DNA from: Streptomyces ureilyticus
GTDB lineage: Bacteria > Actinomycetota > Actinomycetes > Streptomycetales > Streptomycetaceae
Assembly: GCF_011045025.1 (NCBI RefSeq)
Contig: NZ_JAAKZX010000006.1
Span: 1 to 64,000 of the forward strand
Reading direction: 5' to 3'
DNA: 64,000 nt
In this document: one piece after another, positions 12,545 through 21,349 of the stretch
How the letters are laid out: every line of letters starts with the position of its first letter
Numbering within the stretch: position 1 is the first letter of the stretch
The notes under the pieces: generated by a model
What the model saw: only the letters and a program-made list of their open reading frames with translations
Database searches by the model: none
What the model was told of the DNA's origin: nothing
Made by a program: the position numbers and the translations under genes

Positions 12545-13546
12545 ATGCTGCGGGTTCACTTCACCAACGAAGACGTTGCGCGTGTCCGCGTCGCCGCCAC
12601 CCCCGACCCCCTCTGGGAGATCACCAACAGCTTCCAGGTCCTGATCAGCGAGGACAGCGGCCCGGTGTTCGGGCAGTGGCGGCGGCTCGTCAGGCCCCGC
12701 CTCGGCCCGGCGGACGGTCTGCTCGGCGCGCTGCTGCCGCCCCACGGCTACTCTCCCGACTTCCTCACCCCGAACCTGGCCGGCGCGACCGACCTGGACT
12801 TCGCGGTCGACACTGTGCTCCGCACCCCGCGCTCCGCTCTCAGCGCCGACCTCGCCCTGCTCGCCGCGTCTCCCAGGCGCTCCCGCTCGCCGCTGCCCAC
12901 CGAGGTTCGCGCCTTGGCCGACGGCGCGCCCGAGGACCTGCGCCGCCTGGGTACCGCCCTGCACGACTACCACCGGCGCATGCTCGCCCCCGTCTGGCGG
13001 CACGTCCGGGCCCAGGTCGACGCCGACCACTCGATGCGCGCCCGCGTGGTACTGGCGGGCGGCACCGAGGGGCTGCTGGCCGACTTCAGCCCGGTCCTGC
13101 GCTGGAATCCGCCGGTGTTGGAGGCGGATTACCCTGTCGACCGTGAACTCCGCCTGGGAGGAAGGGGCTTGGTGTTACAACCCTCCTTCTTCTGCCGTCG
13201 AAGACCCGTCATGCTCGCGCACCCCGCCGCCGACCGCACCCCAGTCCTTGTCTACCCCATCCAGCACACTCCCGGCTGGGCCCACCCCGGCACCCCCGCC
13301 CACGGCGCGGAACTCGGCGCGCTGCTCGGCCGGACCCGCGCCGCGATCCTTGCGGACGTCGTCACCGGCCGCACGACCGGCGAACTCGCTCAGCGCTTCG
13401 GCATCTCCGGCGCGGCAGCCAGCCAGCACACCGCCGTACTCCGCCGGGCGGGACTGCTGCTGAGCGTCCGCCGCAGCAAGTACGTCCTGCACACCATTAC
13501 CCCCGTCGGCCTGGCCCTTCTCAACGGCGCCCCGGCTTCCGTTTAA
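12545..13546 (+). CDS. ArsR-like winged-helix regulator with N-terminal DUF5937-type domain
   Basis: A 333-residue protein. The N-terminus (MLRVHFTNEDVARVRVA, then PDPLWEITNSFQVL) is typical of Streptomyces DUF5937 proteins. The C-terminal 90 residues carry a winged helix-turn-helix (RAAILADVVTGRTTGELAQRFGISGAAASQHTAVLRRAGLLLSVRRSKYVLHTIT) of ArsR type. No metal-binding cysteine pair is present, so metal sensing is unlikely. The ATG at 12545 follows GGAGA; a GTG 27 nt upstream in frame is less likely. It is divergent from the SRPBCC gene across about 290 nt. Confidence 0.75.
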   Translation: MLRVHFTNEDVARVRVAATPDPLWEITNSFQVLISEDSGPVFGQWRRLVRPRLGPADGLLGALLPPHGYSPDFLTPNLAGATDLDFAVDTVLRTPRSALSADLALLAASPRRSRSPLPTEVRALADGAPEDLRRLGTALHDYHRRMLAPVWRHVRAQVDADHSMRARVVLAGGTEGLLADFSPVLRWNPPVLEADYPVDRELRLGGRGLVLQPSFFCRRRPVMLAHPAADRTPVLVYPIQHTPGWAHPGTPAHGAELGALLGRTRAAILADVVTGRTTGELAQRFGISGAAASQHTAVLRRAGLLLSVRRSKYVLHTITPVGLALLNGAPASV

Positions 13547-13633
13547 GGCAGAGCTTCAACCTGTGGCGCCGGGGACGTTTCCGGCAACAGCGTGGGGAGG
13601 TCAACGCAGCGTTCTGGCAGGGGGTTTGACGGC

Positions 13634-14119
13634 ATGTGCAACAAACAACGTTCCCTTCTCGGCGTCTTCGGCGCCCTGTTGCTGGCACTGGTGGCAGTGT
13701 TCGCGGCCGGTCCCGCACAGGCGGCGGTTCCGCCGGACCGTGACCTGAACCAGGTCCTGACGCTGCCGGCGGCGCCCGCGTCGACGCTGTCGGCAGCCGC
13801 GGTGTCCCCGACGATCACGCCGGCCGTCCGCACGGAGCACGGCCGGCCCGGCGACGACTACACGTGCCCCAGCGGAAACCTCTGCCTCGTCGTCTGGGAT
13901 CCGACGACGGTGGACTACAAGGTGTTCTTCCTCTACACCTGCCAGTTGTACGCGCTGCACTACTGGCAGGGCTGGGGCAACTTCTACGACGCTCAGACGG
14001 GCGGTGTCACCTCGTACTTCTACGACCAGAACATGGGGGAGCTCAGACGCTTCACCCCGGAGGGGTCCCACAACATCGACCAGAACTGGGACCCGGTCTG
14101 GTACGTCCGTAACTGCTGA
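13634..14119 (+). CDS. small secreted protein, I36 peptidase-inhibitor-like
   Basis: A 161-residue protein with a clear signal peptide (KQRSLLGVFGALLLALVAVFAAGPAQA-A, cleavage near residue 31) and a mature part with four cysteines. The segment YTCPSGNLCLVVWD resembles the start of the peptidase-inhibitor I36 (SMI-type) family, and the aromatic-rich segment that follows fits a small beta-sheet extracellular protein. The ATG at 13634 is supported by CAGGGGG 9 nt upstream. I36 membership is an inference from the short motif. It could also be a lineage-specific exported protein of unknown role. Confidence 0.7.
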   Translation: MCNKQRSLLGVFGALLLALVAVFAAGPAQAAVPPDRDLNQVLTLPAAPASTLSAAAVSPTITPAVRTEHGRPGDDYTCPSGNLCLVVWDPTTVDYKVFFLYTCQLYALHYWQGWGNFYDAQTGGVTSYFYDQNMGELRRFTPEGSHNIDQNWDPVWYVRNC

Positions 14120-14280
14120 CCCCGCTCACCGCGTACCGGCGGCTCGCACGTTCCACCGCTGCTCCACCTTCGCGACCGCCAGTACGCCAGCACGGTGTCA
14201 GGCCAGTCAGACGGTGGTGTCCGGATCCAGCCGCCCGTCGTCCGCGGTCGGGGTGCTGCGCCACAGCACCGCGCCCGGGA

Positions 14281-14613
14281 TCAGCGCTTCGGACGTACGG
14301 TCATGGAGAAACCGGCGTTCAGGAGTTCCGCCGCGAACGCTGCGACATCCTCCGCCGAGTCCTGGCCGGTCCGGAACGTCCGCGCAGACCCAGGGGATCT
14401 CCGTCAGTCCGACGATGTCAGGCAGTTCGGCCGCGTCGACGACCTCGTAGCCGCCATCGATACCGACCTTGTGCTCCTTCAGCCGCCCCGGCAGGTACTC
14501 CCGTGCCCCGTCCCCGGCGAGCCCGAGCACGGTCGGCAGCAGCCAGTAGGGATTCCCGGAGATAACGGCTCCGGCTCTCCGAGCACGCGGTACGGGAAGC
14601 GCTTTGCCGCCAT
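14281..14613 (-). pseudogene. frameshifted relic of a small gene of unknown function
   Basis: Translating the minus strand gives three consecutive protein-like pieces in different frames. First comes MAAKRFPYRVLGEPE from an ATG at 14613. Then follows VISGNPYWLLPTVLGLAGDG, continuing through KVGIDGGYEVVDAAELPDI to EIPWVCADVPD. Last comes TGQDSAEDVAAFAAELLNAG, continuing to FSMTVRPKR and a stop at 14281. Joined, they make a coherent protein of about 110 residues, interrupted by shifts near 14565-14575 and 14370-14380. The protein family is not recognised. It lies in a 630-nt stretch otherwise free of genes. Confidence 0.5.
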
Positions 14614-14752
14614 GCCCGACACCTCAAGATCCTCACGATCACCCGGTGTCCTGTCTCAGCGGGCTGGGGCGGTGGGGGGGGATACGCACGTTCAGCGGTC
14701 ATTTATTCGATCTTCGTACGGCCTGTCCAAGCTGACACACAGCACGGGGGAA

Positions 14753-15739
14753 ATGATGATCAGGACACTATTCCGGACCGATGACCTACCGTCGGCGGAG
14801 CGGTTCGAGGCGTGGCGTGTGATGTCCGACCAAGGGTCGGTGCCCATGGAGATCCGCTGCGACCACGAGGACGACTTCCGCGCAGCCGCAGGCAGCGTGC
14901 TCCTCGACGCTGTCGACGTCTCTCATACGTCCATTCCGTCCATACGGGCCTACCGAACACCAAGGCACATCCGGCGATCGGATCCGGAGCTGTACCACCT
15001 GCGGTTGAACTTGACCGGAGAGACGGACCTGTCCCAGGCGAACCGGGAGTCCACGATCGGCTTTCGGCAGTTCGCGCTCCTCAACACCTCGCGGCCCTAC
15101 GAGGGAGCCAATACCCGTGGCAGGGTCGACGCGGTCGTCGTCCGCTTCCCGCGGGCGGTTCTGCCGCTCCCGGAGACCAGGGTCGACGAGTTGGTGGCCC
15201 GGTGCCTCTCCGGGCGTGCGGGAGTCGGGGCCATGCTCGCCGACCTCCTCACCCGCTTCATCAAAGAGACAGATACCTATCGGCCGGCCGATGCCTCCCG
15301 TCTGAGCATGGTCCTGCTCGACCTGGTCACCGCGCTGCTCGCCCACGAACTCGAAGCCGACAGCCCCGTGCCGCCCGAGAGCCGCCCGCGCGCCCTGCTT
15401 CTGCGCGTTCAGGCGTTCATCCAGCAGCACCTGGCTGACCCGGAACTCAGCCCGGCCATGATCGCAGCGGCCCATCACATCTCGCTCAGATACCTGTACC
15501 GCCTCTTCGAGCAGCAGGGGCACACCGTGGCCGCGTGGATTCGCTCCCAACGCCTGGAGCGGTGCCGCGCCGACCTCGCCGACCCCACGCAGTGCGCCAC
15601 CGCCATCCAGACCATCGCCAATCGCTGGGGATTCACCCACCCGGCCGACTTCAGCCGCGCCTTCCGTACCGCATACGGCGTGCCACCCCGGGACCACCGC
15701 CGAGCGGCGCTCAGTTCGTCGGTGTGCAAGCAGGGTTAA
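14753..15739 (+). CDS. AraC-family regulator with N-terminal AraC-binding-like domain
   Basis: A 328-residue protein. Residues 1-200 match the AraC_binding_2-like effector domain seen in Streptomyces regulators (TDDLPSAERFEAWRVM, YHLRLNLTGETDLSQANRE, VVVRFPRAVLPLP). The C-terminal double helix-turn-helix (about 225-315) includes LSPAMIAAAHHISLRYLYRLFEQQG and AIQTIANRWGFTHPADFSRAFRTAYGVPP, the AraC signature. GGGGGAA lies directly before the tandem ATGATG, so the true start may be the second ATG (14756). The small secreted protein gene follows 140 nt downstream and may be a target. Confidence 0.85.
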   Translation: MMIRTLFRTDDLPSAERFEAWRVMSDQGSVPMEIRCDHEDDFRAAAGSVLLDAVDVSHTSIPSIRAYRTPRHIRRSDPELYHLRLNLTGETDLSQANRESTIGFRQFALLNTSRPYEGANTRGRVDAVVVRFPRAVLPLPETRVDELVARCLSGRAGVGAMLADLLTRFIKETDTYRPADASRLSMVLLDLVTALLAHELEADSPVPPESRPRALLLRVQAFIQQHLADPELSPAMIAAAHHISLRYLYRLFEQQGHTVAAWIRSQRLERCRADLADPTQCATAIQTIANRWGFTHPADFSRAFRTAYGVPPRDHRRAALSSSVCKQG

Positions 15740-15878
15740 GTACCTGTGCACGCCGTGCCGAGGACTTACACGCGGCGGGACGGAACCATGAATGACCACA
15801 GGAATTCGCCACAGGCAGTTGCTGGGAGACGGCGTATTCCGGAATTTTCACCAGGCACACCCTTTGAGGGGGAAAACC

Positions 15879-16178
15879 ATGAACCTTCGCAAGACCCTGG
15901 CCACGGCGGCGTTGGGCTCCGCCCTGGTCGTCGGTCCACTCATGGCACCAGCGGCACAGGCCGCGGAAAAGCCCGAAACCGCTTCCGCGACCGTTGCGCA
16001 GAAGGCACCAGCCCCGCTCACCGCTCAAGGGCAGTGGGAATACCACAGTTGGTATTGGACTTACGCCAACTGCCATGAGGCCGGCAAGGACTTGGTGAAC
16101 GACCCACGCTGGACGGACTACACGTGCACCGACCACTCCAGTGGCGTGACGGTGCTGCTCTGGATGTGGAAGCCGTAG
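15879..16178 (+). CDS. small secreted protein of unknown function
   Basis: A 99-residue protein with a signal peptide (MNLRKTLATAALGSALVVGP followed by LMAPAAQA-A). The mature part has two cysteines (in YANCHEAG and DYTCTDHS) and many Trp/Tyr residues (GQWEYHSWYWTY, LLWMWKP), suggesting one disulfide and a compact beta fold. GAGGGGGAAAAC precedes the ATG at 15879; an upstream in-frame start has no ribosome site. No family is recognised. The gene ends about 100 nt before a strong bidirectional terminator. Confidence 0.7.
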   Translation: MNLRKTLATAALGSALVVGPLMAPAAQAAEKPETASATVAQKAPAPLTAQGQWEYHSWYWTYANCHEAGKDLVNDPRWTDYTCTDHSSGVTVLLWMWKP

Positions 16179-16274
16179 ACCAGTTCAGTTCGCCAAGACC
16201 CGAACGCAAAGGGCCGTAAGTGCCGCGTGAGCAGGGGCGGCTCGAAATGTGCCTCGTCAGCCGCCGCTGACATA

Positions 16275-16310
16275 TCAGGGTCTGTCCCCCTGGCGGGGGA
16301 CAGACCCTGA
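16275..16310. terminator. bidirectional hairpin terminator
   Basis: Perfect 16-nt arms (16275-16290 and 16295-16310) with a 4-nt loop TGGC, containing a CCCCC/GGGGG core. It lies about 100 nt after the small secreted protein gene and lacks a T-tract. Confidence 0.75.
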
Positions 16311-16842
16311 CCGTGCGAGCCCCACGCGGTCGAGTGCGGCATCAACCGCCTGGAGATGCGCGTCCGCTCGAAATTCTCAGGACATCAGGATGCGCACCAG
16401 GAACCAGAGCGAGAAGCATGTCCAGGCGACCGTGAAGATCGCGCGTACAGGACGAATGTGGGCGCGGCACCAGTCGCGGATGCCGGTGTTGCCGTCCTCG
16501 GTGTCGACCAGGGTGTCCCTTGCCTCACGGCGTGTCGGACATCGGAGCCTCAGCTTCGTGTCGCTTCTTCGGCGGTCTGTCTTGATCGGAGCAGACCGCC
16601 GGGCTTGTGACCTGGGCTGTCGCGCACCTTCCGAGTCAGCAGCCCGCAGGTCTCCCACCTGTGCACGAGCGCGGTGTCGGGTCAGAAGTGCGGGCACGCC
16701 TCGACGCCGCCGGCGAGGGCCTGCCGACCTGGTCGCGGGCTGCCGGAGCGGAACTCGCGTGGACAAGTCTCCGGGTGTGTGACGCGCTCGATCGTGCCGT
16801 GCGGTCGATGAGCTTTCCCGAGCTCCGCTCCGGATGGGTGGA
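16311..16842. other. gene-free interval with a possible membrane-protein remnant
   Basis: About 530 nt between the terminator and the deacetylase gene. A minus-strand frame ending at 16377 finishes with AHIRPVRAIFTVAWTCFS followed by LWFLVRILMS, a credible membrane helix preceded by an acidic stretch (DTLVDTEDGNTGIRDWC). The preceding 70 residues are Arg-rich and look non-coding, and no start with a ribosome site is visible. It may be the 3' end of a decayed gene. Nothing else is seen. Confidence 0.35.
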
Positions 16843-17676
16843 TCAGCGCAGTCCGGCGAAAAGATCGTTCTCGGGTACGGCCGCGCCGGTGGCGTCCTGG
16901 ACGCGTACGAAGGTCTCCATGCCCATCAACTCGCCGAACCTCTCCTTGCCCATCTTGAGGAAGAAGATGTTCTCGCCCTGACTGGCGTGCGCGGCCAGCG
17001 CGTCGAACTTCTGACCGCTGAACGCGATGGTGTCCACCCACGTGGTGATCTCATCGTCGGGGAGGCCGATCTCGGCCAGCGCGGCGGCCTCGGCAGGATC
17101 CGGCTCCGGCATGTCCGGATGAAACTCGCGCATGATCTCCCCGAACCGCTGCATCCCCGAGCGGGGCATCGTGGTCCAGTACACCTTCGGCGTCAGCGCG
17201 GTCATCTCCAGCGCCGCCATCGTGATGCGGTGGGCCTGGATGTGATCGGGATGGCCGTAGAAGCCGTTCTCGTCGTAGGTGACGACCACATCAGGTCGGT
17301 AGTGCCGCATGAGTTCCGCGAGTCGGGCCGCGCCTTCCTCCACGGGGGTCTGCCAGAAGGATCCGGGGACGTCGTTGCTCGGCCAGCCCATCATCCCGGA
17401 GTCGGCATAGTCCAGCATCTCCAGATCGCTGACCTTCAGGACGTCACAGCTCGCCTCAAGTTCTTGACGGCGCATCAAGGAGACGGCCGCCGGATCGTGT
17501 CCGGGGTCGCCCGGCTTGACGCCCCCCGGTCCGTCACCGCAACCGCCGTCGGTACACGTCACGAGAACCGTGCGGATGCCCTCCGCCGCGTACCGCGCGA
17601 GGACCCCTCCGGTTCCGGTGGCCTCGTCGTCGGGGTGGGCGTGTACTGCCATGAGCGTCAAGGGCCGGTCAGTCAT
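16843..17676 (-). CDS. PIG-L/LmbE-family deacetylase, mycothiol S-conjugate amidase-like
   Basis: A 277-residue zinc hydrolase of the LmbE/PIG-L family. The metal site motif AHPDDE is at residues 13-18, with the second site GHPDHIQAH further along (YDENGFYGHPDH). Mca members cleave mycothiol S-conjugates during detoxification; MshB members deacetylate a mycothiol precursor. The length and the segment ENIFFLKMGKERFGELMGMETFVRV resemble Mca-type proteins. The ATG at 17676 is preferred because GGAGGA lies 9 nt upstream; the preceding codon is only a TTG. It is a single gene, close to the integrase relic. The exact substrate is an inference. Confidence 0.8.
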   Translation of the reverse strand: MTDRPLTLMAVHAHPDDEATGTGGVLARYAAEGIRTVLVTCTDGGCGDGPGGVKPGDPGHDPAAVSLMRRQELEASCDVLKVSDLEMLDYADSGMMGWPSNDVPGSFWQTPVEEGAARLAELMRHYRPDVVVTYDENGFYGHPDHIQAHRITMAALEMTALTPKVYWTTMPRSGMQRFGEIMREFHPDMPEPDPAEAAALAEIGLPDDEITTWVDTIAFSGQKFDALAAHASQGENIFFLKMGKERFGELMGMETFVRVQDATGAAVPENDLFAGLR

Positions 17677-18023
17677 CAAGCAGTCCTCCTGCAGAAATAC
17701 GTCTTGGTCCGAGTGCGCAGCGGGCTACCGCACCCCGGGGCCCGGATCCTGGTGGGGCGGACGACCTTGTGGTCTCCGAGTCTCCCGCCCGTGCGGCGCC
17801 GGTCCCTCGATCGCTGCAACCGTGCCGACCGGACCGGCTGTTCCCGCCGCGGCCGCTTGTTCCAGGCGTCGGCGTTCAACCCGAACGAGGTACAGGCCGC
17901 CGATCGTCGGCTATGTTCCGCCCGCTTACCGGTCAGCGTCTGCGGCTGGAGTCGTTCACCGCGCTGGTCGCCGGTTGTGTGGTGGGCGCTGGGGACGGGG
18001 TGGACGGTCCTGACGGAGGTGGC
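17677..18023. other. gene-free interval upstream of integrase relic
   Basis: About 350 nt between the deacetylase start and the first recognisable integrase residues. The plus-strand frame is open across much of it but shows no protein pattern. The missing N-terminal part of the integrase was probably deleted here. No attachment-site duplication is seen. Confidence 0.4.
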
Positions 18024-18961
18024 GGTGTCGCTTGCACGATCGAGCTGAAGAACGAGCTGAGCGCCGCCCTCGACTACGCCAAGAACACCGAGAAGCTCAT
18101 CAGCGAGAACTGGGCCCAGTACCTCGTGCTGCCGAAGTACACCCCGCCCAAGCCGCTCGTGTGGACCGACGAGCGCGTCGCCCGTTGGCAGGAGACGGGG
18201 GAGAGGGCGGGCCCGGTCATGGTCTGGACAGCCGAGCAGACCGGTGCCTTCCTCGACGGTGTCGCCGAGCACCGGCTCTACCCGATGTTCCACCTCATGG
18301 TCTTCCGCGGCACCCGCCGCGGCGAGTCCTGCGGCCTGCCCTGGCGCGAGACCGACATGGCCGCGGGCACCGTCCACATCAGGGAGTGCTCGTCGCGGCC
18401 TCCTACGACGTCTGGGAGGACACCCCGAAAAGCAGCAGCGGCGCGCGCACCGTACGACTCGACAGCCAGACCCACGAACTCCTCAAGTTCTGGCGGCGGC
18501 GCCAGCAGGTCGAGCGCGCGGAGTGGGAGGAGAAGCACCACAAGGAGCCGGAGAAGTACGACCCATATGTCGACTCCGGCCGCGTCTTCACCTGGAAGGA
18601 CGGACGCCCGTACCACCCGGAGTACCTCTCCCAGATCTTCAACCGGCTCGTCCAGAAACTCGGCCTACCGCCCATCCGCCTGCACGATCTGCGGCACTGC
18701 GCCGCCACGCTGTCCCTCGCCGCCGGCATCCACATGAAGACCATCCAGGTCATGCTCGGGCACTCCTCGTACAGGCTCACCGCCGATACGTACACCAGCG
18801 TCCTTCCGCAGCTCGAATAGGAGGCCGCAGACGCGCCCGTGGCGATCGTCCCGCGCAAGGCGCAGCAGAAGCCCGGCCAGGGCGGGGACGAGGCGCCGCG
18901 ACGTCCTCAGGTCGTCTCGGCCGCCGAGCCCCCAGCCACGGACGAGGAGTCCGCCGCGTAG
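18024..18961 (+). pseudogene. tyrosine-recombinase (phage-type integrase) pseudogene
   Basis: Homology to actinobacterial element integrases runs over two frames. The first gives the core-binding end and first catalytic Arg (ELKNELSAALDYAKNTEKLI, then VWTAEQTGAFLD, FRGTRRGESCGLPWRE). After a shift near 18386-18390 the second frame gives LVAASYDVWEDTPKSSSGAR, HDLRHCAATLSLAAGIHMKT, LGHSS and the DTYTSV tyrosine. A TAG at 18818-18820 then interrupts EAADAPVAIVPRKAQQKPGQ, which continues in frame to 18961. The N-terminal 150 or so residues are missing. With a deletion, a frameshift and a nonsense codon the gene is dead. It sits 150 nt from tRNA-Arg, the usual target type for such integrases. Confidence 0.8.
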
Positions 18962-19047
18962 CCAGATGGCAGGCAGCAGCGAGCAGCACACATTCAGCAC
19001 ACGCGCTGCCGCTGGCCTCGGTCCCACATTGGTCCCACTAGCCATGA

Positions 19048-19083
19048 AACAGCCCCCTCGAAGATCACTTCGAGGGGGCTGTT
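19048..19083. terminator. hairpin terminator between integrase relic and tRNA-Arg
   Basis: Perfect 16-nt arms (19048-19063 and 19068-19083) with loop ATCA and a CCCCCTCGAAG/CTTCGAGGGGG core. It lies 28 nt beyond the 3' end of the tRNA gene and can terminate that transcript, and also the integrase side. Confidence 0.75.
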
Positions 19084-19110
19084 CGATTCATATTGCCTGG
19101 TCAGACCCTG

Positions 19111-19183
19111 TGCCCCCGGCAGGATTCGAACCTGCGACACCCGCTTTAGGAGAGCGGTGCTCTATCCCCTGAGCTACGAAGGC
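19111..19183 (-). tRNA. tRNA-Arg (anticodon CCT)
   Basis: A 73-nt cloverleaf on the minus strand. The acceptor stem is GCCTTCG/CGGGGGC with two G-T pairs and discriminator A. The D-arm is GCTC/GAGC, the anticodon arm CCGCT-CTCCTAA-AGCGG with anticodon CCT, and the T-arm GCAGG-TTCGAAT-CCTGC. CCA is not encoded. It reads the rare AGG codon. The adjacent dead integrase suggests the tRNA 3' end served as an attachment site. Confidence 0.95.
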
Positions 19184-19385
19184 CGGGGCTTGTAGGAGAC
19201 CTTGTTGAAAATCCAGGCTGTGGATCTTCGGCGAGGAGTACAAGCCCGCTGGTCAAGCGTGGTGCGACGCCCTCCGTGCCGTTGCCAGAGCGGACAACGC
19301 GACGTACCAACGATTGACCAGGGACAGCGTAGCGGATGTGTCAGCGAGGGGCCTCCGTATAGGGGGCAGGGGGAGGGCGGGCTGG

Positions 19386-20819
19386 TCAGCTTGTCACGCG
19401 GAACGTGGCGTCGCTGCGGGCCGTCGCGGTGGTGATCGGGTCGAGGCGGAGCTGGAAGCCGTAGTGGCGGATGTAGCGGTCGGGGTGGTTGTAGGACTGG
19501 AAGGACGACCATGCCGAGTCGGCTAGGCCGGCGACCCGGCGGAAGGTGGCGTCCTGGGCGAAGGTGCTGGTGCCGTCGTTGTGGACGAGTTGGAAGTCGG
19601 ATCCGTTGTGGCGCAGGAAGTATCCGGGGAAGTTGACCGACTCGAAGGAGACGGTGCCGGAGCCGGTCAGGCCGGGCCTCAGGCGGAACTTGGCGTCGTC
19701 GGCGGGGCTGACGTTGGGGTCGATGCGTACGTCGAGGTTGGCGTGTCGTACGTACCGGTCTTGGTAGTTGAACGACTGGAGGCGGTTGGCCGGCGTGTTG
19801 GGCCAGCGGCCGAGTACGCGGCTTTCCTCGGCGGCCGTCAGGTTCAGGATTGAGCCGTGGCGCTTCTTGGTCCCGCCCATGTCGTAGCTGCCCGACGCCG
19901 GGAGGCGGTAGGTGCCGGAGGCGGACGGGTTGGTCGTGGTGACCGGCATGTAGCCGCGGCTTGAGGCGTACTGGTCGAGGTACAGGGCCCACTCGTTGCG
20001 GTCCCGGAACTTCATCCACATCGGGCCCTCGACCTGGGAGCCGGTCAGGCCGATGCCGGAGAGGTTGCCGAGGTTGGTCCACGTTCCGAGGATCGAGTTG
20101 CTGCCTTCGAGGGTGATCTGGCCGTCGCCGGAGGCCCGTACGTAGCGGTGGCTGCCGATGCCTGCCGGCATCTCCACGATCTGGGTGTCGATGAGGCCCT
20201 GGGTGCCGGGGCGGTCGATGTAGACCTGCGGGGTGGTGATGGAGCGGAAGTCCGTCGTGCGGGCGTAGTAGATGCGGTGCTTCAGTACGCCGTTCAGCGT
20301 CGCGTTCGTCGCCCAGTACAGGACGTAGTCGTTGGTGGCCGGGTTCCAGATCGCTTCCGGCGCCCAGGCGTTGCGCCCGTCGGGGATGGCGCCGGCGACG
20401 TTGAGCAGCCGTGGCGCGGACCAGTTGACCAGGTCGGTCGACTCCCACACCACGAGGTTGCGGCTGCCGCGGTTGATGGAGTCGTCCCACGACTGACCGC
20501 AGCCGATGCACAGGTCGGTCGCGATGATCCAGTACTTGTCGCCGCCCGGGGAGCGGACCAGTGCGGGGTCCCGCACGCCCTTCGTGCCCACCGTGGAACG
20601 CAGCGCCATCCCGCCGCCGTTGAGGTCGTTCCAGTGCAGGCCGTCCGTGCTGTGGGAGAAGTAGATCTGCTGACCGGTCGCCCCCTCACCGACGAAGTGC
20701 GTCATCAGGTAGCCGGGGTCGGCGGCATCGGCCTGTTGGGGTGCGGTCAGGGCCTGGCCTGTGAACAGCAGGCAGGCGGCGATCCATATCGCCGCCAGCC
20801 GTGCGAGAAACGCGGACAT
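19386..20819 (-). CDS. secreted GH43-type glycosidase with C-terminal AbfB (CBM42) domain
   Basis: A 477-residue exported enzyme. The signal peptide ends at about residue 31 (LARLAAIWIAACLLFTGQAL, then TAPQQADA). The catalytic part (about 32-330) has five-bladed propeller features: YFSHSTDGLHWNDL, GVRDPALVRSPGGDKYWIIATD, NAWAPEAIWNPATNDYVLYWA and SQVEGPMWMKF with a likely acid Glu. The C-terminal about 135 residues are an alpha-L-arabinofuranosidase B domain, with repeated blocks such as FNYQDRYVRHANLDVRIDP and YNHPDRYIRHYGFQLRLDP that bind arabinose side chains. ATG at 20819 with AGGAGC upstream. It is divergent from the GH27 gene. Likely role: releasing arabinose from plant polysaccharide. 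Confidence 0.85.
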   Translation of the reverse strand: MSAFLARLAAIWIAACLLFTGQALTAPQQADAADPGYLMTHFVGEGATGQQIYFSHSTDGLHWNDLNGGGMALRSTVGTKGVRDPALVRSPGGDKYWIIATDLCIGCGQSWDDSINRGSRNLVVWESTDLVNWSAPRLLNVAGAIPDGRNAWAPEAIWNPATNDYVLYWATNATLNGVLKHRIYYARTTDFRSITTPQVYIDRPGTQGLIDTQIVEMPAGIGSHRYVRASGDGQITLEGSNSILGTWTNLGNLSGIGLTGSQVEGPMWMKFRDRNEWALYLDQYASSRGYMPVTTTNPSASGTYRLPASGSYDMGGTKKRHGSILNLTAAEESRVLGRWPNTPANRLQSFNYQDRYVRHANLDVRIDPNVSPADDAKFRLRPGLTGSGTVSFESVNFPGYFLRHNGSDFQLVHNDGTSTFAQDATFRRVAGLADSAWSSFQSYNHPDRYIRHYGFQLRLDPITTATARSDATFRVTS

Positions 20820-21155
20820 GTTGGCTCCTGTCTTTCTTCGGGTGCCCGCACGATGTGGGTCTCCGCGTCGATTCACCCTGCGAGCAAGGCGAGTGCGGGG
20901 CCGCGCCCGAGTGATTGAGCGGGCTCACGAACGACGCCGTGGCCGCTTGCACGCATACGGAGGCAGCTGAGGCAGCTACATGCCCATGACAGACGTACGG
21001 GCATATGGGCCGTTCCCGTCTTGGCCCGGAGATCGGTGGTGGTCGGCTCTTCGTGCGGTCGAGGAGGTAGAGAAGGTTGCGGACGAGAAGGCCGGCGCGG
21101 CGGCCGCTTACGCGCAGGCAAGAGCGGTGAGCGGGAGAGCGCCGGCGACCCCCAT

Positions 21156-21178
21156 GTCCGATATATAGAACAGTGTTC
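21156..21178. promoter_or_regulatory. operator-like palindromes (site 1)
   Basis: GTCCGATATATAGAAC (21156-21171) is a degenerate copy of the palindrome at 21334. It overlaps a perfect GAACA-G-TGTTC palindrome (21168-21178). The A+T-rich centre is unusual for this genome. The regulator is unknown. Confidence 0.35.
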
Positions 21179-21333
21179 GGAAAGTCGGCCAGACGCTATA
21201 GGTGGCCGCGAAAGGGTGTCAAGAGGTGGGACAAGGGCTGGATTGCGTGAGCAACGCAAATCCCATGAGGAACGCCAGAACCATTGACCTGCGATTGCCC
21301 CGGCTCTACCTTCTGATCGACTTCCCGAACTCG

Positions 21334-21349
21334 GTCCGGTATATCGGAC
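21334..21349. promoter_or_regulatory. operator-like palindrome (site 2)
   Basis: GTCCGGTATATCGGAC is a 16-bp near-perfect palindrome (arms GTCCG/CGGAC) 100 nt upstream of the GH27 start. Together with site 1, 162 nt away, it suggests a binding site pair for one repressor. The adjacent LacI protein would be expected to prefer the CG-centred type of site seen at 26882, so another regulator is possible. Confidence 0.4.

Noticed and set aside
16377..16766. A 129-codon minus-strand gene ending in a membrane helix
   Set aside because: Only the last about 45 residues look protein-like; the rest is Arg-rich, and no usable start is present.
19048..19200. An attL/attR duplication of the tRNA-Arg 3' end
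   Set aside because: I looked for a second copy of the T-arm/acceptor sequence in the window and saw none, so no attachment site is annotated.
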